A stretch of 64,000 nt of DNA from Pedobacter jeongneungensis (lineage in GTDB: Bacteria > Bacteroidota > Bacteroidia > Sphingobacteriales > Sphingobacteriaceae), in the NCBI RefSeq assembly GCF_000633455.1, contig NZ_AYMG01000039.1:119782-183781 (forward strand), read 5' to 3'. The position numbers were made by a program, and so were the translations under genes. The notes below the pieces were generated by a model that saw nothing but the letters and a program-made list of their open reading frames with translations, was not told the DNA's origin and searched no databases. Below are positions 8,498-16,712 of the stretch, piece by piece; within the stretch, counting starts at the first letter, position 1; each line of letters opens with the position of its first letter.

Positions 8498-9289
8498 CTA
8501 AAACCTCCCCGAAAGCATCAGTCCGGCACTTCCAGGCTGATGGAAAGGCATCAAAGTAAAATTACCTTCTTTTTTTGTCGTAAACAGGCTTTTCATATAG
8601 GGATAAATCAGGTAAGCGATTTTGGTAGAAGCAATTCCGAAACCTGCACCTGCTACCACGTCGCTAAACCAGTGTTTGTTATTGTACATCCTAAGTGTAC
8701 CAGTAGCAGTGGCCACAAAATACCCTGCATAACCAATCCATGGATTTACATCCTTATATTCCTGATGGAGAAATTCTGCCGCCATAAAGGCTGAGGCTGT
8801 ATGCCCTGAGGGAAAAGAATTGGTACCCGAATCATCAGGTCTCTCCCTGCCTACGCCCTGTTTTACAAAATGGGTAGAAACACCCATAATTGCGGCAGAT
8901 GTTACATACAACATAGAGGCATCAAAAAGGTTGTGTTTTCCTTTAATACCGGAAAGATTGAGTGCATAAACAGCTGCTGCCGGAGCTAGCTGGAGATAAT
9001 CGTCAACATGGGCTGCAAAAAGCGGATGGTCTTCCTGTAGTTCATCTTTGGTACTCACATCAAGCTGTTTGAGCGCCCCATGATCATAAACCGCGGCAAA
9101 ACCATAACCCATTAGTACCACAGGTGCAATAAAGGTAAGTGGTCTGAATTTGGCCTTTGGCATAATATTTCCGGCGTACCATCTCGTAGTGGAATCTGCT
9201 GAAGCGACTAAAGTAGAATCAATAACCTGGGCGGAACAAAAAGATATGGTAGTGATAAAAAATATGGAGGATAAGAATAATCTACGCAT
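8498..9289 (-). CDS. PAP2-superfamily phosphatase, exported/membrane-associated
   Basis: This 263-residue protein has an N-terminal signal (MRRLFLSSIFFITTISFCSA). The three PAP2 signature motifs are present: KQGVGRERP (KX6RP), PSGH (in NSFPSGHTASAF) and RMYNNKHWFSD (RX5HXXXD). Enzymes of this family remove phosphate from lipids such as undecaprenyl pyrophosphate, phosphatidate or lipid A at the periplasmic face. The exact substrate is unknown. It lies 66 bp downstream of the histidine kinase and has its own copy of the regulatory motif at 9326-9351, so it is probably controlled by that two-component system. Confidence 0.85.
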   Translation of the reverse strand: MRRLFLSSIFFITTISFCSAQVIDSTLVASADSTTRWYAGNIMPKAKFRPLTFIAPVVLMGYGFAAVYDHGALKQLDVSTKDELQEDHPLFAAHVDDYLQLAPAAAVYALNLSGIKGKHNLFDASMLYVTSAAIMGVSTHFVKQGVGRERPDDSGTNSFPSGHTASAFMAAEFLHQEYKDVNPWIGYAGYFVATATGTLRMYNNKHWFSDVVAGAGFGIASTKIAYLIYPYMKSLFTTKKEGNFTLMPFHQPGSAGLMLSGRF

Positions 9290-9325
9290 GACCTTAAGTT
9301 TTAATTTGATTCAAAACTATCATGC

Positions 9326-9351
9326 AATTATGGAGGAATTCTGTAGTTATC
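9326..9351 (-). promoter_or_regulatory. Putative response-regulator operator upstream of PAP2 (site B)
   Basis: The minus strand reads GATA followed by ACTACAGAATT and CCTCCATAATT, differing from site A (8379-8404) at only two positions. It lies between the kinase stop and the PAP2 start, 37 bp before the ATG, where an operator or activator site would act. Confidence 0.6.
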
Positions 9352-9355
9352 TGCC

Positions 9356-10609
9356 TTAACCTAAATAAATTGAAAAAACATGGATGTTTTCGATATGGCT
9401 GTATTCAATACCGAATCCGTAGAGGTTACAGATCTGTTTGCTGATGGCCAGCCCCAGTCCCATTCCTTCTGATTCTGTAGATTTTGAAAAACGGTCGAAC
9501 ATCCGGTTTTGGATATTTAGATTTTTTCCGGTATTGGAAACGGCAAGTTTCTCTGCCGTTAATTCGATCATGATCTTTCCACCGCTTATATTGTGCCTCA
9601 CCGCATTACTAACGAGGTTGTTCAAAAGGATATCAGCGAGGTAACGGCTCATGGTTACTTTTCGTTCCGATAGCTTTACCTCTACATTTAATCCATCGCG
9701 CTCAAAAAGTTCATGAAACTGACGGATTTTTGCTTCGATCAGTTCTTTTAAATCTACTTCCTGAGTATCCGAAATCAGGTTATTTTCGATCTTGGCCAAC
9801 AGTAAAAGCGACTGGTGCAATCTCGAAAGCCTGCCCGTGGCCTGGTAAATATCTTCCAATAAAGCGCCCTGCTGCTCTGTAAAAGATTCGGTCTGCAGGA
9901 GTGAATCGAGTTTAGAATTGATTATGGCCAGCGGCGTCATCATTTCATGCGAAGCATTATCGGTAAAACTTTTAAGTTCTTTATAATCCTGTTTCACCTT
10001 TTCGGCCATTGCATTTACCGATATATTGAGTTCGTTAAATTCATCTATCCTGGTGGGTTCTTCCTTAATGTTATCCATCCGGGTTACCTCAAAAGCCTTC
10101 ATCCTGTTAAGAACCACATAAAATGGTTTCCATAACCTGTTCAGTACAAATCGGTTGATTAATAATAACAAAACCAGAAGCAATACAGTTATACCTAAAG
10201 TTATCATTAAGATAATCCTGACCAGATCTTCCGATTCTACACGCGATTTTGTGATGGTAACAATTACAGTCTTACCATTGAGATCAACTGTAGTTACCAG
10301 GCTTCTTCCTGGTTCCTGTTCTTTCTCTTTGGGGTTTAAATATGTAGTATAGATAAATTCGCGTACATCAGTAATATCGCCCTTTGGCTCACGATAGGAA
10401 ACCTGCTGATCGAGATAGGTTGCCGGCAACGGCAGTTTTTTGTAGGTTTGGGTATATTGCCTGATCTCGTTTTCTTCAACTGCAAGGTCTTTATCAAGCT
10501 TATTGGTCAGAATGAGGTGGATCACCAGGTAATAGATAATTCCAGTAATGATCAGCACGATGATGGAGGTGATGATATTTACCCTGTTATAACGGCTGGA
10601 GAGTTTCAT
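9356..10609 (-). CDS. Sensor histidine kinase
   Basis: This 417-residue membrane kinase has TM1 (about 13-33), a roughly 95-residue periplasmic sensor, TM2 (about 131-151), a HAMP-like linker, an H-box with the phospho-acceptor His221 (NASHEMMTPLAII), an N-box (NNLVSNAVRHN) and a G2 box (GMGLGLAISKQIC). It would sense an envelope signal and phosphorylate the response regulator encoded immediately upstream. The start codon overlaps the regulator stop by 4 bp (ATGA), which shows translational coupling. Confidence 0.92.
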   Translation of the reverse strand: MKLSSRYNRVNIITSIIVLIITGIIYYLVIHLILTNKLDKDLAVEENEIRQYTQTYKKLPLPATYLDQQVSYREPKGDITDVREFIYTTYLNPKEKEQEPGRSLVTTVDLNGKTVIVTITKSRVESEDLVRIILMITLGITVLLLVLLLLINRFVLNRLWKPFYVVLNRMKAFEVTRMDNIKEEPTRIDEFNELNISVNAMAEKVKQDYKELKSFTDNASHEMMTPLAIINSKLDSLLQTESFTEQQGALLEDIYQATGRLSRLHQSLLLLAKIENNLISDTQEVDLKELIEAKIRQFHELFERDGLNVEVKLSERKVTMSRYLADILLNNLVSNAVRHNISGGKIMIELTAEKLAVSNTGKNLNIQNRMFDRFSKSTESEGMGLGLAISKQICNLYGFGIEYSHIENIHVFSIYLG

Positions 10610-11283
10610 TGGCTGCTAAATTTATAGCCAATACCGTAAACAGAACGCAGATAGTCTTTGGAACCGGCCTCGCTAAGCTTTTTCTTTAGGTTTTTAACGT
10701 GCGTATAAATAAAGTCAAAATCATCAGATAAGTCCATTTCATCGCCCCAAAGATGCTCAGCCATGGCGTTTTTGGTTACCACTTTATTTTTATTGGACAG
10801 GAAATAGATCAATAAGTCGAATTCTTTTTTAGTCAGTAAAACGGGCTGCTCGTTTACGGTGATTTTCATTGCGGCAACATCAACCTTGATCTCATTAAAG
10901 GTAATTACATTATTTCCATCAAAATTCTTTCTTCTCACAATTGCGCTTACCCTTGCTTTAAGTTCAGAAAGATGGAAAGGTTTTACCAGATAATCATCAG
11001 CACCAAGATCAAGTCCGGCCAAACGGTCATCCAGTGAATGCCTGGCCGAAATAATCAATACGCCGTCTTTTTTATTGGCACTTTTTAGCTGGGTCAACAA
11101 TTCAAGACCTTCTCCATCCGGCAATCCAAGGTCTAGCAGAATGCAGTCGTAATGATACAGTGCTATTTTTTCGGATGCCGAGGCAAAATCACCTGCAAGT
11201 TCACAGATATTGCCCTCACCGGTAAAATAATCAAGAATACTATCAGAAAGTGCCTGTTCATCCTCAATGACCAAAATTTTCAT
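10606..11283 (-). CDS. OmpR/PhoB-family response regulator
   Basis: This 225-residue protein has a receiver domain (1-115) with the acidic pocket E7/D8, phospho-acceptor D51 (LLDLGLPDGEG) and K101 (LVKPFHL). The C-terminal winged helix (about 128-225) contains LTKKEFDLLIYFLSNKNKVV and the terminal wing YLRSVYGIGYKF. It forms a two-gene unit with the kinase. The likely DNA targets are the three tandem-repeat sites at 8379-8404, 9326-9351 and 12006-12027. No copy of the motif was seen upstream of this gene, so autoregulation is not evident. Confidence 0.92.
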   Translation of the reverse strand: MKILVIEDEQALSDSILDYFTGEGNICELAGDFASASEKIALYHYDCILLDLGLPDGEGLELLTQLKSANKKDGVLIISARHSLDDRLAGLDLGADDYLVKPFHLSELKARVSAIVRRKNFDGNNVITFNEIKVDVAAMKITVNEQPVLLTKKEFDLLIYFLSNKNKVVTKNAMAEHLWGDEMDLSDDFDFIYTHVKNLKKKLSEAGSKDYLRSVYGIGYKFSSQ

Positions 11284-11369
11284 GGTGTAAATTATTAAAT
11301 TATGCGGGCTTTTTAAAGTAAAGTTTACAAGCGTTGGATGCGCAGATCCATATTTTTAAAAAATGTGTA

Positions 11370-11978
11370 TTAGCCGATACGGTTAATCAGTTTTTCAATG
11401 TTCAGCATTTTCTTTTCCTGCAATGTTTTTTTACCATATGAAGTAAAGTACTCGTGCCGCCTGAGCATTTCCAGATTTAGTATATTCCAGGCCATATCGG
11501 TATAAACTAGTCCAAGGTTTTCTTCCCACTCGGCTTTTAGTCTATCAGCATAGTCCTGATAGTCGTTTAAAGAAAAGTGGTAAAAATCTGCATCACAAAT
11601 CACCATTTCGAGTTCGTTTTTGGGATTTTGCGGAAAACGTGTAGCCATAATGCATCCGCGCACCAATTCGATCCTTTCCTGATTAAGACCGTTTGCTAAA
11701 AGGAAATCTGCCGCAATAGCTGCACTGGCTTCCTCATGCCCGATGTATTTTTCTGTATAGCCCAGATCATGCAAAAACGCAGCTAGCAGCACAACCAAAC
11801 GGTCTGTCTCTGATAGACCAACCTGACGGCTGATCGATTCTGCACCATCTACCACCAGTAAGGTATGCTCAAGATTATGGAAATACATTTTTTGAGAAAG
11901 CCGGTTCTTCAGTCGCTCTTCAGCAAAATATTTTACCCTGGTTAATAAGTTTTCTACCGCCCCATCCATTTGGATCAA
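11370..11978 (-). CDS. HD-domain phosphohydrolase
   Basis: This 202-residue cytoplasmic protein has the metal-binding HD signature: H34/H38 (YFHNLEHT), H70-D71 (AAFLHDLGY), H81 (GHEEAS) and D131 (VICDADF). HD hydrolases cleave phosphate esters of nucleotides or related molecules; the substrate here is not known. ATG codons at residues 1 and 4 are both possible starts. The gene lies 86 bp upstream of the response regulator on the same strand and carries a third copy of the regulatory motif 28 bp before its start, which ties it to the two-component system. Confidence 0.82.
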   Translation of the reverse strand: MIQMDGAVENLLTRVKYFAEERLKNRLSQKMYFHNLEHTLLVVDGAESISRQVGLSETDRLVVLLAAFLHDLGYTEKYIGHEEASAAIAADFLLANGLNQERIELVRGCIMATRFPQNPKNELEMVICDADFYHFSLNDYQDYADRLKAEWEENLGLVYTDMAWNILNLEMLRRHEYFTSYGKKTLQEKKMLNIEKLINRIG

Positions 11979-12005
11979 AGTTTATCTGGTACAATAATAA
12001 AGCTC

Positions 12006-12027
12006 AATTCTGGAGAGAATCTGTAGT
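12006..12027 (-). promoter_or_regulatory. Putative response-regulator operator upstream of the HD gene (site C)
   Basis: The minus-strand 22-mer is made of ACTACAGATTC and TCTCCAGAATT. It matches site B at 18 of 22 aligned positions and keeps the ACTACAGA core exactly. It lies 28 bp upstream of the HD-domain gene. Confidence 0.5.
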
Positions 12028-12124
12028 GGTTGGGAAAACCAACCGTCAGGAACAAGATCTTTAGCGTTCAAAGATATTTCAAAAGGTAGATGAAATAAAA
12101 CCTTATCAGTACTGAATTAGAAAT

Positions 12125-15100
12125 TTACCGGATTAAAGTCAGGCTGCCATTGATCATTCCACAAGATGTGCCCAAATTGATCATGTAATAATAGGTTGCA
12201 GGTGGTAAAAGCTCCCCTCCAACTTTTCCATCAAACGGAGAGGTATAACCTTTTGACTCGAAAACTTTTTTTCCATAGCGGTTAAATACTGATATCAGGG
12301 CTTGTGGATAGTTTTCTATTCCTTTAATCACCCAAAAATCGTTTACGCCATCATCATTTGGTGTAAAGGAGTTAATAACATTTACTGCACTTAATCCAAC
12401 ACTGACCTTTATTTCCTTACGCTCACTTTCGCACTCTCCTCTCATTTGTGACACATAAAAACTCTTATTTCCACTCACCTCTACAAAAAACTGACCGTTT
12501 ACCTTTTCCTGTATATGCGATCCTGAAAGTTCAGTATCATAAAGCCGAAATGATGTACCCTCCCCTTTAGCCTCAATCAAGGCTTTCCCGGGACCGCATA
12601 ACCGGGTGTCTTTTGTTATGGGAGAAGCTAGAATAGAAACATCATTACCAACGGTATAAACCGAAGACATTGCTAAACAGCCATTCGCATCCTTTACCAT
12701 GAGCTGGTATCGTCCAGAACGTACATCGGTCAATGATATGCCCTCACCTTTTACCTGCCCATCCTCATCCAACCATTTATATTCAAATGGAGCTATCCCA
12801 CCTGTCCTATCCAGTCCTTTAATGCTTCCTTTCCCTAAACTACACTCATCATTAACAATCGTTCCATTGTCATACAGTTCAATCGATTTTACTCGTCCAA
12901 TGGTGTAAGGCAAATAAAAACGCTCGCACCCAAGGTCATCTATAATATACAGGTTGTACGTACCTTCTGACAGATTTTCGATATTCTCAATATTTCCGAT
13001 AGTTACCTTATCCGCATTTTCCCATCTATAGCCCAGTGGTTTTTGCGCAGTGAAGATCACTGAGATCTTGCCGTTGTTTAAGCCACAACTTGCATCTTTT
13101 AAGATTTTAGTGGATGCAAAATTGGCAGTTGATGATTGTAATGTGACCTTATGCACCGCACTCAGCTTACTGCAAAACATATTAGCAGCTTTTAAGTAGT
13201 AATCGCCCGGACCAACATTCACCAGATCCAATTCATTGGAAACAACATTACCATTCCCATCCAACCACTCAAAGCGGGTGGCCCCGGTTACTTTCATCCC
13301 ACTAATTTTTCCATTGTTATTTTTGCATTGGCTTTCTGCAATGGATAATCCAATTTCATCGATGATAATACCATTCTCCTCTATAACTTCGATGGCATCA
13401 GAATATACAGGCCCGCAACCTCCTGCATCTGTTATTTGAAGTGTATATTTTCCGGCAACTACATTAGAAAGATCCTTTTGATTTCCAACAACCTCGTTTT
13501 TCTCATTTTTCCATTGATAAACGATATTCCCGGTTCCTGAAATTCCGATATTGGTTATACTTCCAGTAGCCTGATTGCATTTGCTTGGCAATTTAACTAA
13601 AGCTGTGACATCAATATTCGGAGATCCGGCAGACTTCAGGGTTACCGGTCCGTAGGTGGTACTACATTTTGGAGAACTCGCCTTCAGTGTATAACTTCCC
13701 GCTGGCAGGTCCCTCACATCACGTGTATTGCCAACTTCAACTCCATTACTATTCGTCCAGGAATAAGTTAAAATAGCACCGTCCTCTGTGCTGGCAAAAA
13801 AATTTGTCAAGCTTCCATCTGAGCGTCCGCAAGTTGGCTGCTTAATTACCGCATAGTTTGCAAATACTACCGGACTCAAGTTCCTGATTGTAAAATAATT
13901 GGACTCAGTAGGGCAAAACTCTCCAACGATTAATTTATATCTACCAGGAACAGCATTTTTAAGTTCGAGTTCTCTTGATACGACGTCGCCTTTTTCATTT
14001 ATCCATTTAAATTTATCAGTATTACGAATCTCCACGCCTGAAATCTTTCCTGTATTTGAACAATCTACATCTGTGATCTTCAATGCAGCGGTATTGATCT
14101 GGGGCGTGGAAAAATCTGAAGACTGATTGCCTACATGTGCATTAACCAGTATATTTCGAGCATAAACCGTGGCAAAGTTAAATTGCCATTCTCCACTTGT
14201 TGTGGCATTAGTAGTCCCTAAATAAGTTTCCGGAGAACAACTGGTACAATCATCGCTAAGGTAAACATCCACAATTGCTGAGGGCGAACTCTTTCCCTTA
14301 ATGTGCCCCGAAGTAGTTTCCATAACTTCTACGTAAGGGATCTTGGTTTGTCCATAGTTATATATTTTGCCAGACATACATCTAAACGAATTTCTGATAA
14401 TCTTAATCTTTTCACTGGCATATCCATTAAAGATACCCCCACTATAACCTACAATATTGCCAAGGCCTGGATCTGTATCACCGAAAACAATTTCCGCATT
14501 AGTGCTCTCGGCAGAAAGTGCACATCCAATCTTATTTCCCAATTCAATCTTGCCACTGCGATCAATATTGAACCAGTTATGCCAAATTCTGATTGATCCA
14601 TCTAAATTTTTAAACTCTAAAGCTCCACTACCTGAAGAATGGGAAAACAGATTATCTGACACTTTAAGGTTTATTTTGCTTTTCGATGATCCCTGATTAT
14701 CGTAAGTTGATGCAATCCTGAAATAGGTTTCATTAAGCCACCACTCGGTGGTTAATCCATCTTTATAAACAGCTATGTTGTTACTATTGATATCAACATT
14801 AAAAAGTTTTGTCCTGTCAGTAAAGCGAAAGACAAATGTATCAAAGATCACATTACCCTTTTCCGGACCGCCTAGCTCAATGTTGTTTACATCCTCAAAC
14901 ACAACAGCTTCCGTAGAAACGAGTTTATTCTCATAGGGACTTACCCCAAAATAACTATCTGCGATTTTTAGACCATCACACTTAGTTATTGCTACAGCGC
15001 CCCAATATCCTCTATAACCGTTAAATACATTTCCTTTTCCCTTATCTCCTATGATGATATTCTTAGCATTAATAATATCGATTGCTCTCTTTACATCACC

Positions 15101-15532
15101 TGGATAGCTAAGATTCGGCTGGGTAGTATCTAAAAAATAGATGCCATACAATTCTATCTGCTCCACATCTTTAGCTGCAAACAATAAAATATCTGGCTTA
15201 TCGAATGTTCTAAGCGTTTTAATAATGATGCGGGCATTGCTCATTCCTATCCGGTCACCGGGCTGGCTCGTTCCATCGATCACAATTTTCGAACTCAGCA
15301 TTGGCAGACTCGAAGCGATCAATATTGTTCTATCTTCCTCAGTATTGCCTGGGAGGTTAAAATAAATATAATCAACTTCAGTGGCACCATTAGCATTAGC
15401 CTGAACAATAGCTTCCCTCAGTGTACCCATACCGCTATCCCCCTTATCTGTAACAAGAAAGACCGAGCCAAAAGCTGAAGAGCAAAAAAAAGATAAGGCA
15501 ATGAATAAAAAAATCGAGCGCATAGAGGCCAT
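12125..15532 (-). CDS. Large secreted protein with gliding-motility / T9SS type B C-terminal domain
   Basis: This 1135-residue protein has a signal peptide (RSIFLFIALSFFCSSAFG) and begins with DKGDSGMGTLREAIVQANANG, typical of right-handed beta-helix surface proteins. The next 400 or so residues read like a parallel beta-helix (many IxGxxxGNVF-type rungs). The middle (about 480-1000) has at least six SprB-like repeats of the form FxWxDxxGxVVSxxxxLxNVxPGxYxLxV. The end, VINSFTPNDDGVNDFWVIKGI to LPPATYYYMINLG, is the CHU_C/type B sorting domain, so the protein is exported by T9SS and anchored on or released from the cell surface. It stands alone, 146 bp from the HD gene. The start at MASM or the internal MRS three codons on is undecided. 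Confidence 0.85.
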   Translation of the reverse strand: MASMRSIFLFIALSFFCSSAFGSVFLVTDKGDSGMGTLREAIVQANANGATEVDYIYFNLPGNTEEDRTILIASSLPMLSSKIVIDGTSQPGDRIGMSNARIIIKTLRTFDKPDILLFAAKDVEQIELYGIYFLDTTQPNLSYPGDVKRAIDIINAKNIIIGDKGKGNVFNGYRGYWGAVAITKCDGLKIADSYFGVSPYENKLVSTEAVVFEDVNNIELGGPEKGNVIFDTFVFRFTDRTKLFNVDINSNNIAVYKDGLTTEWWLNETYFRIASTYDNQGSSKSKINLKVSDNLFSHSSGSGALEFKNLDGSIRIWHNWFNIDRSGKIELGNKIGCALSAESTNAEIVFGDTDPGLGNIVGYSGGIFNGYASEKIKIIRNSFRCMSGKIYNYGQTKIPYVEVMETTSGHIKGKSSPSAIVDVYLSDDCTSCSPETYLGTTNATTSGEWQFNFATVYARNILVNAHVGNQSSDFSTPQINTAALKITDVDCSNTGKISGVEIRNTDKFKWINEKGDVVSRELELKNAVPGRYKLIVGEFCPTESNYFTIRNLSPVVFANYAVIKQPTCGRSDGSLTNFFASTEDGAILTYSWTNSNGVEVGNTRDVRDLPAGSYTLKASSPKCSTTYGPVTLKSAGSPNIDVTALVKLPSKCNQATGSITNIGISGTGNIVYQWKNEKNEVVGNQKDLSNVVAGKYTLQITDAGGCGPVYSDAIEVIEENGIIIDEIGLSIAESQCKNNNGKISGMKVTGATRFEWLDGNGNVVSNELDLVNVGPGDYYLKAANMFCSKLSAVHKVTLQSSTANFASTKILKDASCGLNNGKISVIFTAQKPLGYRWENADKVTIGNIENIENLSEGTYNLYIIDDLGCERFYLPYTIGRVKSIELYDNGTIVNDECSLGKGSIKGLDRTGGIAPFEYKWLDEDGQVKGEGISLTDVRSGRYQLMVKDANGCLAMSSVYTVGNDVSILASPITKDTRLCGPGKALIEAKGEGTSFRLYDTELSGSHIQEKVNGQFFVEVSGNKSFYVSQMRGECESERKEIKVSVGLSAVNVINSFTPNDDGVNDFWVIKGIENYPQALISVFNRYGKKVFESKGYTSPFDGKVGGELLPPATYYYMINLGTSCGMINGSLTLIR

Positions 15533-15827
15533 AAAACTAACAAAAATCCATTATTAAAAGAATTGAGGATTAGCTTTTCACTATAATTTAATCTCCAAAA
15601 ACAGCACATAAAAAAATACAATAAATAATCAATATCATATCGATTTCCTTATTGCTATCGCTCTATACACCTAATTTGTTTTGTACCTTCTTAATCACCC
15701 AGATCTTTTTGAGCCGATCAATCACTTTAAGTATTTGTGATGAGTATCAGCAGTTATTCTTGTACAAGGAACCAAACCCCAGGCATAAAGCCACCCAGTT
15801 AGCGGTTTTATGCTCAAAGGTAGTATA
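15533..15827. other. Intergenic region with one hairpin
   Basis: Nearly 300 bp between the MBL-fold remnant and the T9SS cargo gene. It holds an inverted repeat, GCATAAAGCC (15783-15792) and GGTTTTATGC (15804-15813), with one wobble position, which could end transcription from the remnant. The rest is AT-rich and shows no gene I can support. Confidence 0.4.
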
Positions 15828-16328
15828 TCAATCAGGAAGCATTAAAGGCTCTTGTACCCATTTAAATCCTTTTCCATCATTTTTTACATGCCCTAAACCC
15901 GGCCATGGAAGGTGATAAGAAAACACCTTTGATCTCGATGCTGCAAGTTCAGCCAGTACCTTAACCCTCGATTTGATGGCAAGGTCGAAATCGGTATCAC
16001 CATCAAATCCCCATTCGGGATGTTCCACAACAAGTATTGCCGAATGCACCAGATCGGCGATATGAAAGAGTGTTTCCTGCCCGGAAAATACCTGCGTAAC
16101 AAAATGGCCAGGTATATGGCCAGGTGTTAGCTTTATTTTAATACAGTCGAGGATTTCCTGGCCATCTTCCAAAAGATGGAGCTGAGACTTTAGGGCTTTA
16201 ATATTTTTCTGTGCCACTAGTAGGAAAAAATGCCATTTTAATACCTTTTTAGGTACAGTTTTGCTGTGGATGAGGAATAAATAAGGATTCTTCTTCATCC
16301 CTAAAATCCATTTATTTATACTATTCAT
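15828..16328 (-). pseudogene. Truncated MBL-fold metallo-hydrolase (C-terminal half only)
   Basis: The 166-residue frame matches the second half of an MBL-fold hydrolase: IKLTPGHIPGHFVTQVFSG, then HIADLVHSAILVVEHPEWGFDGDTDFD and YHLPWPGLGHVKNDGKGFKW. These hold the later zinc ligands (the GHxxGH His, the Asp of IADLVH, the HLPxPGLGH His). The N-terminal half with the HxHxDH motif is absent, and residues 1-45 are Lys-rich and do not resemble the family. A full-length relative would be about 280-320 residues. No in-frame continuation upstream is apparent, so I call it a decayed remnant. The alternative is a shifted or lost 5' end from an indel. Confidence 0.65.
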
Positions 16329-16712
16329 AATGCTGTACAGTGTTTACAGCCTGGTTAGCTTCCGTTAGTATATCAATATTATTCTACTCCAGATATATTG
16401 TTTCCTACAATTGTATCATCCTTAATTAGCTTTAAAAAGACAAATTAAGACCAAACATTATTTAAATTAATAAATACAATACATACTTACATGTATTACA
16501 TTTTTAGTAATTTAACAAAAATGAATTACAGATGATGAGTTAGAGAATCGGGCCATTACAAAACCCGACACATGGCTAATCAAATTCATGAAGATCAATT
16601 ATTAACTAAACTAAACATCATGAACAAGTACAGAAAAAATAAATCGCCCTAGATTTTAGCAATCACCTCTATAAAATCAGTTAATTTTTCTAACCAAATA
16701 ATTAAATCAACT
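16329..16712. other. AT-rich intergenic region upstream of the SusC-like gene
   Basis: About 380 bp, strongly AT-rich. It must contain the promoter for the SusC/SusD operon, but I see no clear TTTG/TANNTTTG pair. A 10-codon frame starting ATG at 16620 (MNKYRKNKSP, stop TAG) could be a leader peptide; this is weak evidence. No anti-sigma/ECF pair or hybrid sensor gene lies nearby. Confidence 0.35.

Noticed and set aside
15652..15915. Plus-strand 87-residue frame opposite the MBL remnant
   Set aside because: It is antisense to the remnant, lacks family similarity and has a Lys/Pro-rich random composition.
16620..16652. Ten-codon leader ORF before the SusC-like gene
   Set aside because: Too short and without visible attenuator structure; mentioned only as a possibility in the intergenic entry.
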